This document shows, piece by piece, positions 42,184 through 53,277 of a DNA stretch of 64,000 nucleotides. The notes under the pieces were generated by a model. It was not told the DNA's origin. It saw only the letters and a program-made list of their open reading frames with translations, and did no database searches. The stretch's first letter is position 1. Each line of letters starts with the position of its first letter. The stretch comes from Cheiracanthium punctorium (taxonomy: Eukaryota > Arthropoda > Arachnida > Araneae > Cheiracanthiidae), in NCBI GenBank assembly GCA_038373885.1, contig JAWZYV010019552.1, positions 1,202,001 through 1,266,000 on the forward strand, read 5' to 3'. Both the position numbers and the translations under genes were made by a program.

Positions 42184-43156
42184 TTAATAATACGTCTAGA
42201 ATTTAGTCTTACTCAATAATAAGCTAAAGAAAGAGAACGGGGAACTTTAAATCACAAAGTGAAGTACAAAAATTCATATTCGGTTTAGTATATATTACAT
42301 ATGTATACGTGATACCGTGAATAGGGTGAAATATGATAGAGCTGTAAAAAATACCACAGTTCTATGCTCTTTTTAACAGATGATTATTCGTGACATTAAT
42401 AGATGGCGCTGTAATCGTGCATGCATTGCATGTTGCCGTAAAGGGGGAAGTGAGAAATTAATACGCGCTTTTCTGAATATTGAAAAGGCAGAGAGAGGGG
42501 TGGGGATAAACAGGATTTTAGAGGCATCCGCTTTTTAATTTTAACGCCGAATTCGCACCGATCTTTGAGAAAACGGTAAAACGCCGTTTCGGGAGGCGGA
42601 TCGATTGTTTGTTTGTTTGGTTTTTTTAAATGAAAATGAGCCGTTTTCATGGCTGCTTGTTGCTTCGACAATGAGATGCCATTCGTTGTTTGTTGTTTTC
42701 ATCCAGCTGAAATGCTGTGTCGTGGTAGACTATAAAGCGCGATTCTATTAGAATTAAAAAATATATAGATTTTTCTGTCGGGCTGTGCTAACTTTCATTC
42801 TAAATTATTACAGACACGTTTTAACGAGTCCGGAGAAATGTTCTAAAAATAAAACGATTAATTAATGACTCGCATGTGTTTCGGGGAAAATGGTTATAAA
42901 AATGATAAAAGAAAAAAAATAATTATATTTTGTTAGTTCAACAACTTGTGCGATGAATCGTTTTGAACTGAATGTATGCATCCGTATTTTACTGATCTCT
43001 GCGTGTGTATCTTAAATTATGATTGGATGCAGGGAAGATTAAAATTTGTTTATGGTGATTGGCAACAAAATTTATTTTAAATGCGACTTGGTTTGTTTTT
43101 TTAATTATTTCTACCATCATTAAACGCCTATTTCAGGGCGGGTGTGAACTATCGCA
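42184..43156. other. Anonymous AT-rich DNA
   Basis: CTCF-like AGATGGCGCT at 42401-42410. 42430-42700 is of moderate GC with a short unrecognised minus-strand frame. No repeat family found. Confidence 0.4.
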
Positions 43157-43577
43157 TTAACCCTTTGAGGCGCAACCCCTTCCCAATGCTGGAAAAAGGG
43201 CAGCCGTTGCCATCGCTCGACTGAACGACCCGCAAGAGGGCGGACGATCGAAACGTTCATCGCGTGCCACAGATCTAGAAAAAAAGGGTCTCTAGATCTG
43301 TGGCACGCGATGAACGTTTCGATCGACCTCCCTCTTGCGGGTCGTTCAGTCGAGCGATGGCAACGACGGTCCTTTTTCCAGCATGGGGCCATCTATCCAG
43401 CTGTTCTCGCATTCTTCCCTTTTTCAGCAGATGTCGGTGCTGTTAAAAATAATCTTTTGACGGGAAAGGACGTGCTCAAAAGTAAAGGATTCTCGTGGAG
43501 TTCTGTCACCCGCCACTATTTTGATAGAAATCCAATCTATTCCTCGTGACTGGCAACCGTCAAAACGTCCGAGTTAA
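43157..43577 (+). mobile_element. pB-A copy, right end truncated
   Basis: TTAACCCTTTGAGGCGCAAC at the left. The fold-back pair (GCAAGAGGGCGGACGATCG and complement) is joined more tightly, lacking the AGCTGGCTG palindrome. The right side stops after CAAAACGTCCGAGTTAA, missing the last ~55 bp of the 31137-31641 copy. Confidence 0.8.
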
Positions 43578-44033
43578 GTTAAAGAGGCATATTTCTACAT
43601 TATAGACACATTCTGTTCTAAAGAAAAGTGTCCAATTTTGTAGGTTCCACTTCATTATTATTATTTCAGTGTGTACTTCAGCCTATAATCTTTAGAATCC
43701 CCCCCCCCCCAATTTGTTTGAGTCCCGGGTTACCACCCGTTTCTTTTAATTCATGCACGATAAATAACGCCTTATAATAACTGAACAGGGTAACGTGGCC
43801 AAAACCCAGCACGGTAGAGCACCTCCGCTCTGCTCCAGGTGATCTCCGATAACGGCTCCAACCACCTGTTCCGGACAGCTCCCTCCCTCCCTCCTACGTG
43901 ACGGACATAACATGCGTTGTTGCCAGATTCGCCGATCCAAGATCACGCGAAGTTCGATCTTGTACCGATACCGGAATGCCTGGATGGACTACAGAGTGTT
44001 TTGGTGTATTATGTCAGTCTGTCCGCGGGATCC
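43578..44033. other. Intergenic DNA, moderate GC
   Basis: A C-run at 43690-43699. 43790-44030 is moderate GC without homopolymers. Overlapping frames on both strands, none recognised. Confidence 0.35.
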
Positions 44034-44041
44034 GACTGAGA

Positions 44042-44289
44042 CAGTAGCGGATCCAGGGGAGGGGCTAGGGGGCTTCAGCCCCCCCGAAAAGAGATTGCTA
44101 AAGGGTAACATTCTGATTTGTTATACGCTTTAAGTAAATAAAATGATCTGTTTTTATAACTTAGCTCCTCCCAAAAAGTTTTACATTACTTTAGACTAAA
44201 ATTTTGCTTTAATGTACATTTTGTTTGGGTGAAATAAGCTTTTTTTAAAATTTAGCCCCTCCCCCCAAAAAATTCTGGATCCGCTACTG
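44042..44289. mobile_element. hAT MITE (CAGTAGCGGATCC), perfect 8-bp TSD
   Basis: CAGTAGCGGATCCAGG ... TTCTGGATCCGCTACTG, 248 bp, with GACTGAGA at 44034-44041 and 44290-44297. G/C-run interior as in the CAGKGGCGTAGCC group. Confidence 0.92.
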
Positions 44290-44407
44290 GACTGAGAGAA
44301 ATGTTTGTGCTGTAAGATATCGGTACTACAAACTTCAGTTTTAAGAATGTTTCAGATTTGCGAATAAAACTGGGGAGCTGAAATAAAATCGCTGAGTTGC
44401 ACACCGA

Positions 44408-45375
44408 CAGGGTTTCTACAGATCTGGAAAGTCGGGGAATATCAGGGAAAGTCGGGGAAATGAGTTTTGGTCAGGGAAAGTCGGGGATTTGGTAAAAAAG
44501 TCGTGGAAATTTGAAGAATATTTCAACTGAACGAAGAAAGGTCAGGGAAATGCAAGAATATTTGAATCAAGAAAATACTTCCTGTTTGAACCTAATTGCA
44601 GAAATTGTTCTATTTTCATTTTCTTATTGAACCTTGTAAATAATTTTAAACTGTGTTCTTTATTAACATATCTTGTACAGTTGAAATATTCTTAATTTTT
44701 ATCCTAAATGATTATCAAACAGGGTTTTTGTTAGAATCCAGTGATGTCCAATAATATTTTTGTGTATATTGATTTTCTTTTTCTTCTTCTTAATATTATT
44801 TTTTGTAAAAAAGGGGCAAAATATATAAAAAATTATTAATTAAAGGATGTAATATTAAAAATCTGGAGTGACTCCACTCGACTTTCCGAACACTTACGAT
44901 TAAGATCATGACCAAGCACTTAAATAAATTTTAATCGATGAATCATTCAAACATATATACCCAATTGAAACTCAATCGAATGCACCGTTTAAACGCTTGC
45001 GCACTTTCAAGAATGTCTCCCCATAGGCCATTATGCCATAACATAAAAGAGAGTTTTGTCGTAGCCCTTTAGGAGAACTATAAGTCCTATACACACCCAA
45101 ATCAATACCGGTCTTAGGATGGTGGTTTATAACATGTATACCGAATTTGAGCTCAATCGAATCTACCGTTTAAACGCTAGCGCACTTTCAAGAAATTCCC
45201 CCCCATAGGCCATAATGTAAAAGAAATCTTTGTCGTAGCCCTGTAGAAAAACTGTAAGTCCTATACACACCGAAATCAATACCGGTCTTGCGACGGTGGT
45301 TTATGACCTATATATCCAATTTGAGCTCAATCGAATGCTCCGTTCAGGAGCTATCGTGTTCACTCACATACACAG

Positions 45376-45417
<42 letters not shown>

Positions 45418-45668
45418 ACATACATACATACATCTCGTAAAAATAGCATCAATGGATTCAGAAGCCCTCAAAACGTGTAAAAACACCAAAATTTCGAAGT
45501 CGAATTTTTTCATGATTACAATACTTTCCTTACATGGTACATGTTCGGAAAGTAAAAATAGAAACGCAAAATTCGGGAAAGCACGCTAGATAAAAAGTCA
45601 GGGAAGGGCAGGATAGATGTCAGGGAAAAGTCAGAGAAGCAAAAGCTGTGAAATCTGTAGAAATCCTG
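44408..45668 (+). mobile_element. hAT5-A copy, split by HINE-A
   Basis: CAGGGTTTCTACAGATC (44408) ... TCTGTAGAAATCCTG (45668). The sequence breaks inside GTAATATTAAAAATAGAAACG, where HINE-A copy 5 sits (44862-45553). Without it the element is about 565 bp, like its relatives. No 5-bp duplication is evident. Confidence 0.88.
44862..45553 (-). mobile_element. HINE-A copy 5 (two core units)
   Basis: Hairpin end TCTGGAGTGACTCCA at 44862, other end GTTCGGAAAGT at 45553. Core units at about 44984, 45157 and 45330, exactly 173 bp apart; (CA)n near 45379-45411. Five A on each side, while the uninterrupted relative at 25468-25472 has five A once. Confidence 0.92.
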
Positions 45669-45902
45669 AACCCCTGAGTCACGATCAAATTTTACCATCG
45701 CCAATTTTTCAGTATTACGGACTGGATCTTCGGCTCCTCTAGGTTCGTTATACTGAAATTTTACTGAATGTTTTGGACGCTGCGAGGCTCTTTATTGAAA
45801 ATGGTGTGTAAGCATTTTTTTTTAACCTTTGCCCTCCTTACAACTTCGTATTCGCCACTTTTGCGCTAAGTTAGTTTTTTTTTTTTTAATGTTAGGTCAC
45901 TT

Positions 45903-46296
45903 TTATTTTTTCCAGACATATAGCAAAAGAAAACTGGTGTCGCACAGACGAAAATTGGGTCCGTTTTGCGGCCCCTTCACAAAATTAGAGTCGATTAAAA
46001 CGGCCCTTCATTGGCATTTTAATCTGTTTTATCCATTATTTTATTTTAAAGTGACTTTTATTAAATAATTGGCATGAATATTCACATAAATAAGTATTGA
46101 AATTCGCAAAAATAAGCAATTTTCACAAAAATGGGACCCTAGAAAAAATTCCTGGATCGACCCCAAGTAAAATTAATTTATGAATGCTGACTTAATAATT
46201 TTCTCACATCGAACTTAAAGATTTTCTACGTTTATAGCCCAAGTTCAAGCACGTATCCAGAAAAACATTTTGGAGGGTGTCCAAACGATTGAAAAA
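45903..46296 (+). repeat. Composite repeat R2, second copy, with nested hAT5-B
   Basis: Plus-oriented relative of 7486-7885: CCAGACATATAGCAAAAG, a hAT5-B copy at about 45944-46165 (CAGACGAAAATTGGGTCC ... GGATCGACCCC), then ACTTAAAGATTTTCTACG, AGCACGTATCCAGAAAAAC and GTGTCCAAACGATTG. Lacks the ~95-bp direct repeats that flank the first copy. Confidence 0.75.
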
Positions 46297-46309
46297 AAAA
46301 AAAAAAAAA

Positions 46310-46970
46310 TCTGTAGTGACTCCACTCGACTTTCCGAACACTTACGATTAAGATAAGGACCCAGCATTTAAATCAATTTGAATCGATGAATCATTCAAAC
46401 CTATATACCCAATGGAAACTCCATCGAATGCACCGTTTAAACACTTGCGCACTTTCAAGAATGTCTCCCCACATGCCATAATGTTAAAGAAATCTTTGTA
46501 GTAGCCCTGCAGGGAAACTATAAGCTCTATACACATCGGAATCAATACCGGTCGTGCGAAGGTGGTTTATAACATATATACCTAATTTGAGCTGAATCTA
46601 ATGTACCGTTTAAACGCTAGCGCACTTTCAAGAATTTTCCCCCATAGGCCATAACGTAAAAGAAATCTTGGTCGTAGCCCTGTAGAAAAACGATAAGTCC
46701 TATACACACCCAAATCAATACCGGTCTTGCGACGGTGGTTTATAACATATATACCCAATTTGAGCTCCATCGCATGCCCCGTTCAGGAGCTATCGTGTTC
46801 ACTCACATTCACACAAACATACATACACACACACACATACATACATACATCTCGTAAAAATAACGTAAATGAATTCAGAAGACCTCCAAACGTGTCCATA
46901 CACCCAAATCTCGAAGTCGAATTTTTTCATGATGACAATACTTTCCTTGCATGGTGCATGTTCGAAAAGT
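46310..46970 (-). mobile_element. HINE-A copy 6 (two core units)
   Basis: TCTGTAGTGACTCCACTCG at 46310 (one change weakens the hairpin), end GTTCGAAAAGT at 46970. Core units near 46419, 46594 and 46769. It is inserted in the A-run directly after repeat R2 (CCAAACGATTGAAAAAA). Confidence 0.88.
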
Positions 46971-47200
46971 AAAAAACAGAATTTTTTCACAAAAGACTAT
47001 ATCATTTTAGTAACCAAAATCAAAATTTCTGGGGGAGGGGGGGTTCCGCCCCCCCAATGGAAATACGTTCTAAATTAGATACGTCTTTGCCCAAGTTTGC
47101 AAATTTTTCTGGACTTTTCTGTTCCATAATCCAGTGGCCCATGGACTCAGAAAAAATGGCGAGTAGGAGAAGGGGGATGGTGTTTTCTCGAATTTTTAGA

Positions 47201-47747
47201 TTAACCCTTTAACGCGCAGTGTTCCCGCTCTGGGAACACCCAACTCTGACGTTTTGACTGTTGCCAGTCACGAAGAATAGATCCGATTTCTATGAAAATA
47301 GTGGCGGGTGACAGAGCTCCACGAGAATCCTTTACTTTTCAGCACGTCCTTTCCCGTCAAAAAAGGGTCACGATTCTTTTGAACAGCACTGACATCTGCT
47401 GAAAAATGGAAGCATGCGAGAACAGCTGGATAGAGGGCCCCATGCTGAAAGACGGGCAACCGTTGCCATCGCTCGCTTTAACTGCCAGCAAGAGGGCGGA
47501 GGATCGAAACGTTCATCGCGTGCCACAGATCGAGAGATCCCTTTCTTGACCACAGCTGGCTGTGCCCCCGCACAGCCAGCTGTGCTCAAGAAAGGGATCT
47601 CTCAAGGGTCTCAAAAAAGGGATCTCTCGATCTGTGGCATGCGATGAACGTTTCGATCATCCGCCCTCTTGCTGGTGGTTAAGTCGAGCGATGGCAACGG
47701 CTGCCCTTCTTTCAGCATCGGGAAAGGGTTGCGCCTCAAAGGGTTAG
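47201..47747 (-). mobile_element. pB-A copy, nearly complete
   Basis: Minus-oriented: TTAACCCTTTAACGCGCAGT at the left, GCGCCTCAAAGGGTTAG at the right (TTAG, so one target copy mutated). An extra GGGATCTCTC...AAGGGTCTC segment (47596-47630) duplicates part of the fold-back centre. Confidence 0.82.
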
Positions 47748-48970
47748 TGACACACATGTCTAGGTCTGAAGGTTTCCTGCGACACATTGAAAAGTGACGT
47801 CACGTCAGTACTTCAAGCAAACTATATGCATTTAGTTAAAAGACGTAGGCGCAACCACTGTGGAACGTGGGAATTTCTCACGGTTGCTGGAACAATAGCG
47901 TGCGGTAGGAGGGAGGGGGGGGGAGGAAATGGGACAGTTGTCCGTTTTCCCCCCGGCATTCCCGGACAGGCGTTGTGGGTGTCGGGTTCCATATGTCCCC
48001 ATAGGGCGGCGTCTTTTGCGTGACGCCCCATTGCTTCGGTTGCAACGATCTCTCTCTCTCAAGTTCGCTCTTGCAAAATAGATTTCTAGGTCTGTTGTGG
48101 CCCGGGCCGGTATCGGGCCGTTGCCAGGAAAAAAAAAAAAATTTCGAGGGATGTTTTCGAGTTGGACGCGGTCGTGCCAATGTTTTGGAAAGTTGAAGAC
48201 GAGAGATTATTTATGACTTTTTTTTAAAATTATAATTGTAATTTCGATTATTAATATTGATAAGAAGAATCTGTTACTAAGAAAATTCACCGAAGCCTTG
48301 ATTACTAAGGATTTCTTAGTAATAGGATGATTCTTTTTCAGAGTGCATAGGACTTATGAGTACGGAATGCAATCCCATCCCGATCCCGCGGGAACGGGAT
48401 CCCACAAATATGTTTGAGGGATTAGTCTCGCGGGATTGAAACTGAGAAATAAATTAATTTTATTATAATTTTACGCCACCTTCCCAATCATCAATTGACC
48501 AAAAATGGTTGCATATGTATGTATCTTATCTGGCAACACATGAATCAATAATTACAAATTTTAATTGGAAGTTTTAATTTTTCTACGTATCCTCCAATGG
48601 GAGTCTCGATCCAATGTAATCTAAATTTTTCCCAATCTCCGAATGAACAGAAATATTTCGCACTAATTTTTCTCCTAGCGAACAAACACGAATGCATATA
48701 AAAAGTTTTAACTTTTTTAAATTTACGCTTTTAACTATTTTACTAAAATTAGATCAAGACTAGGAAGAAGGGTGTCTCTTTACACACATATACACATTGC
48801 CTTTTTTACATTCTTCGTAGCAACTAAGTATATTATTTTGAATATCATAACTATATTTTTCATATTTCTGTAAGTTATTGTATTAATTATGAAATAACAT
48901 TAATTATTACTACTAAAGTTAAACTTTATGGTACTTAAGCAACACGTATGGTATGTTACACGTTATGGTA
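47748..48970. other. Anonymous DNA
   Basis: G-run near 47919, A-run at 48129-48140. Near 48376-48440 are CCCGATCCCGCGGGAACGGG palindromic words, possibly a hAT end. AT-rich afterwards. No gene recognised. Confidence 0.4.
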
Positions 48971-48994
48971 TGTAAGCAACACGTGTTGCTTACA
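48971..48994. repeat. Perfect 24-bp palindrome with CACGTG centre
   Basis: TGTAAGCAACACGTGTTGCT plus TACA equals its own reverse complement, with an E-box CACGTG at the centre. AAGCAACACGTATGG lies 35 bases upstream as a partial second copy. Confidence 0.9.
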
Positions 48995-49008
48995 ACGAAG
49001 GGCTTGGA

Positions 49009-49043
49009 CTGACGAAGGCCAAAACAATTTTTGGTTGAAACGT
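49009..49043 (+). ncRNA. Hammerhead-core-like motif, second site
   Basis: CTGACGA, stem GGCCAAAA / TTTTTGGTT (with mismatches), then GAAAC: same order as 26531. CTGANGA...GAAAC motifs are known in hammerhead ribozymes and near the ends of Penelope-like and related retroelements. No full fold or retroelement protein was found nearby. Confidence 0.3.
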
Positions 49044-49284
49044 GCGTATCCTCTTACCTATAACATCTTATGTGTGTTTTTTACAAAGTTTTTTATTTAA
49101 TTCAATGTAAAAACTTTTGGGAGGGGCTAAGTGATTAAAAAAAGATCACTTTGCATACTCAAAGTGCATGATGAAGCAGAATGGTACCCTTTAGCAATCC
49201 CTTTTCGGGGGGCGGGGGAGGGTGAAGCCCCCTAGCGCCTCAACTGAATTCGCTATTTGTCTCCAGTACAACACAAAAAAAAAA

Positions 49285-49445
49285 TCTGGAATTAGTATTC
49301 GTATAGCTTTCGGGATTTCTATTCGAATATTGCCAGTGGCATGTGGTATTCGAATGCTATCTGCTAAGCGTTCGAATGAATTTTTCCAAATCGATTACAT
49401 CGAATGCATTTAATAATCTCTTGATTCGAATAATGTCATTTATTC
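49285..49445. repeat. hAT-type ATTCGAAT-rich fragment
   Basis: Clustered ATTCGAAT/CGAATGC words (GTATTCGAATGC, GCGTTCGAATGAA, ATCGAATGCAT), like 35293-35525. Ends undefined. Confidence 0.4.
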
Positions 49446-49883
49446 GTCTTCATCACTACATATTACTTCCATTAGAGCGTTGCATGATGCACTTTTTTCC
49501 AAATGTTGCAAAAATTTCAACGAATTTTTCAGATTGCCCCCGTCGACGTCTTTCTTTCTGTTCACTTCAGTTTATTTCTGTTCATGATGCAACGTGATTA
49601 TCGCTTGTCTTAATGGAACTCTGCGGTATTTAGAAAACTATAACAATAACAGCGTTATCTTTGTTTTAAATCCGCGTGACAAGCTTTCTCTTACAAAGTT
49701 TCCTTTTCAGAAAAAATCGCCGGATAGCTGGCTGAACTTTCTTATCTTTCTCAGATTGTGTTCGCAAAAAAACACAATGGATCACGAGAATTTTAGAGGA
49801 GGAGAGAGGGGTGCAAGAAAGATTTTTCTGAGAAAAGTGCCGTCTAAGGGGTAATTTTATACGCTGACGTTCTGTAGACCTCT

Positions 49884-50965
49884 TAAGGTTGTTCGTCGAA
49901 GAAAAAAAAATCTGGACTCCACTCGACTTTCCGAACACTTACGATTAAGATCATGACCAAGCACTTAAATAAATTTGAATCGATGAATCATTCAAACATA
50001 TATACCCAATGGAAACTCCATCGAATGCACCGTTTAAACGCTTGCGCACTTTCAAGAATGTCTCCCCATAGGCCATTATGCCATAACATAAAAGAAAGTT
50101 TTCTCGTAGCCCTTTAGGAGAACTATAAGTCCTATACACACCCAAATCAATACCGGTCTTAGGATGGTGGTTTATAACATGTATACCGAATTTGAGCTCC
50201 ATCGAATGTATCGTTTAAACGCTAGCGCCCTTTCAAGAAATTCCCCCCATAGGCCATAATGTAAAAGAAATCTTGGTCGTAGCCCTGTAGAAAAACTATA
50301 AGTCCTATACACACCCAAATCAATACCGGTCTTGCGACGGTGGTTTATGACATATATATCCAATTTGAGCTCAATCGAATGCCCCGTTCAGGAGCTATCG
50401 TGTTCACTCACATACACACACACACACATACACACACACATACATACATACATCTCGTAAAAATATCATAAATGGATTCAGAAGCCCTCAAAACGTGTAA
50501 AAACACCCAAATCTCGAAGTCGAATTTTTTCATGATGACAATACTTTCCTTACATGGTACATGTTCGGAAAGTAAAAACCTCTGTTTTTAGTCTTGGTTC
50601 GCAAATTGAAATAAACTAATAGCACCAGGGTCTCCCAAAAATTCCAGAGGGTCCTTCCTAAGCTGTTTTACTCATTGCAATAAGCGAAAAAGCTGTACCT
50701 TTTGTGACATTTTCAGAAAAAATTATCAAACAGGGATCGGAGGTGCAGGATTTTTCGAAGAGTGACACGGTTTGCGAAAATGTCCGATTTTTGAGAATTT
50801 TTTCTAAAAGTTTTAAAACGGATACAGGTGGATCGTTTATTGCAGTCTGTAGTACAGCTTGTAAAGAGACAGTTGCAAAATTTTGAAGTGCCTGACATCA
50901 TTAGCTTATTTGTACTTATGTACCGAAATCACATGATTTTTTCGAACTACACCGTTAATGGGATG
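49884..50965 (+). repeat. Repeat R4, second copy, split by HINE-A
   Basis: TTAAGGTTGTTCGTCGAAG and an A-run, then HINE-A (49911-50573), then CCTCTGTTTTTAGTCTTGG to ACACCGTTAATGG. It aligns with the uninterrupted 2216-2615, where the same A-run continues straight into CTCTGTTTTTAG. Confidence 0.75.
49911..50573 (-). mobile_element. HINE-A copy 7 (two core units)
   Basis: TCTGGACTCCACTCGACTTT at 49911: four bases of the hairpin (AGTG) are deleted. The other end, GTTCGGAAAGT, is at 50573. Core units near 50025, 50202 and 50380; (CA)n at about 50413-50440. Confidence 0.88.
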
Positions 50966-51140
50966 TTGTACCCGTTTTATTTTACGGGTTTTGGCTGTAT
51001 TTCTTTTGATTTGACTGCTTTAAAACCCAGCTCGTAGGAGTGTTTTTTTTTTATCAACTTGATCATTAAAATACAACAAATGCTCCTAAAATAACGAATA
51101 TTATTCTCGAAAATGAATTAGAAATATCTTTTTCCGCCAC

Positions 51141-51319
51141 CAGGGGCGTAGCCAGAAATTTTTCATGGGGGTGGGGGTTACGATACGACTATTGCAACTC
51201 ACATATATGCATACATGTGTGTGATAAGGGAGTGAATAATATACATTTTGTATGTCAAAAAATTCCTCATGGGGGGAATTATGACCCCCTAACCCCCCCC
51301 CCCCTTGGCTACACCCCTG
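51141..51319. mobile_element. hAT8-D MITE, inverse orientation
   Basis: CAGGGGCGTAGCCAGAAAT ... TTGGCTACACCCCTG, 179 bp. The interior (GAATAATATACATTTTGTATG) is the reverse of 11909 and 26720. The target duplication is imperfect (CCGCCAC / ACCACCA). Confidence 0.82.
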
Positions 51320-51429
51320 ACCACCAGTAATAACACTTTTACTTGGAATAAAATTCAAGAGATATAAAAACTGAAAGCGAATCCAGCCTTAAGATTTTTT
51401 TTTTTTTTTTTTTAAGCGCTCAGGACTTT

Positions 51430-51706
51430 TGAACCAATTTGTGCCTAGATATTTTGTTCGACTTTTGCTAGTACCAGCCATAATAGATAAATTTCTGATG
51501 CCAGCTTCTTGGACAAGGGGTGATTTCTTTTAAAACCATTATGCATAAAAATTGAAATGTAAACATACTATACTGGTTCATGTTCAAATATTTTGTGGAG
51601 TTGAGGTTCAATACTCGTGAATAAAGGCTAGGAAAAATAAATAACGTTTTCGACGGATAGCGAAAATGCCGTCTCAAAAAAGGGACACTAGGTATAAATG
51701 AGTTAA
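51430..51706 (+). mobile_element. pB-B copy 2, left end degraded
   Basis: AACCAATTTGTGCCTAG (mutated TTAACCCATT) to ACTAGGTATAAATGAGTTAA. Same internal landmarks as 40275-40558. Confidence 0.8.
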
Positions 51707-51975
51707 AAGCAAACTAATGGTGTAACACTCGGAAAAATAAATAATTTCTCTTGGCTCGCGCCCACTGTGAACTAACTAAGCATGAACAGTCAGCTTTTAC
51801 ATATCTCATGTAGCTTTCAGATAAAAAATTCAAGAGTACAAAAGCTGCCTTCAAAAATGTGCCGACAAAATATGTTCATCATTTTTACCCGAATGTTTCT
51901 TAATTCCTATAGTTTCAGTTCAATATTTAAAGGTACAGTCTCAATTTTTTTGGGTGTCTAGCGCCATTTCGTCCT

Positions 51976-52260
51976 TTAACCCATTCGTGCCTGGATATTT
52001 TTGCGACTTTCTCCGATTTTTACTGATAACAGAAATAATAGATAAATTTCTGATGTCAACTTCTTGAACAAGGGATGATTTCTTTTAAAATCATGATGCA
52101 TAAAAATCGAAATATCAACATCCTACTGGGTGATGTTAAAATATTTTGTAGAGTTGAGGCTCAGTACTCATGAACAAAGGCTAGGAAAAATAAATAACGT
52201 TTTCGACTAAAAGCGAAAATGCCGTCCCAAAAAAAGGGACATTAGGCATAAATGGGTTAA
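51976..52260 (+). mobile_element. pB-B copy 3, complete
   Basis: TTAACCCATTCGTGCCTGG ... TTAGGCATAAATGGGTTAA; TTAA at 51976-51979 and 52257-52260. About 270 bp downstream of copy 2, in the same orientation. Confidence 0.87.
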
Positions 52261-52545
52261 AAAGCTTTTCAAAAGATAAATGTCTTCCTGAAAGAATAAC
52301 CTCAACAACAAAAAAAATTCTTTCCCAATTTTAGTTATTTTTTTTTGGAATTGAAAACTTAATTTTTCTCAGAAGGGTGAAAAACTTCCTAATGCGCGAA
52401 AACAGATTTTGACCTCGCGTTCGTAAATTCATCCACTCTTGTCACTTCTTTCCATGAAAAAACTGAAAAAGGTCACATGTGTGGTCTCAGCTTCTTGAGG
52501 AATGACTTGACAGTTTGTTCAGTTCCGTTGCCCAGGTGCTGCGCC

Positions 52546-52721
52546 TAGGGATGGACGCGAGACGACTTTTTTGCGAGACGAGACAGAGATTTACATCTTT
52601 TTTGCGAGACGAGACTCACATTTTTAACATTACGATATAGGGATTTTTGCGAGACGAGACAAGCTTTTAGGCTATTTTGCGAGACGCGAGACGCTTATTT
52701 TTCGTCTCGCGTCCATCCCTA
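52546..52721. mobile_element. hAT8-B MITE, second copy
   Basis: TAGGGATGGACGCGAGACGA and its inverse at the right end, perfect over 20 bp. Flanked by GCTGCGCC (52538-52545) and GCTACGCC (52722-52729), one change. Better preserved than 39032-39207. Confidence 0.92.
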
Positions 52722-52990
52722 GCTACGCCTGTTGATCACAATACGACCTATCAGAACCAAAGGAATCGATAGCAAACAACTGGAAACCCAATCCACTGGC
52801 TCCTGTCCTAGTTGATTCAGTTTTTCAACTATATGATTAGCTGACTTCAAAAACAATATTGAGTATTTTCACGAGACGTCACTGCCATTTTTCTCTGTCA
52901 ACTCTGATATTTAGGGATACAATGCCACGTTATCAGCCAATGACCATTCTCAAAGGAACGAATGTTTGACCAAAAAAATGTTGACTGCTA

Positions 52991-53275
52991 CACGCTTAAA
53001 CCAAACGAGCGAAATTCGATCAGTCGGAGTGATTTTTGGGCCAGTTTTCAAAATTGAGCTTCTCCTTTATGAGCGTTTTTCGATCACAAGAGCGGAGCGG
53101 AATATAACAATAAGCGAGGAGAGAAATTCTCGGGAAAAAAAAGAGGAAGCGAGGAGAGGAGTTCTCAGAAAAAAAGACTACTGAAAGAGCACTTTCGCGG
53201 AAATACCCGTAGGTTTCCATGGAAAAGGATCGCTCCGCAATGTATCGTTTTTTTCGCTCTTTGGGTTTAAGCGTG
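52991..53275 (+). mobile_element. TA-A MITE, best copy
   Basis: TA-CACGCTTAAACCAAACGAGC ... GCTCTTTGGGTTTAAGCGTG-TA (two parts), TA at 52989-52990 and 53276-53277. 285 bp. Confidence 0.9.
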
Positions 53276-53277
53276 TA

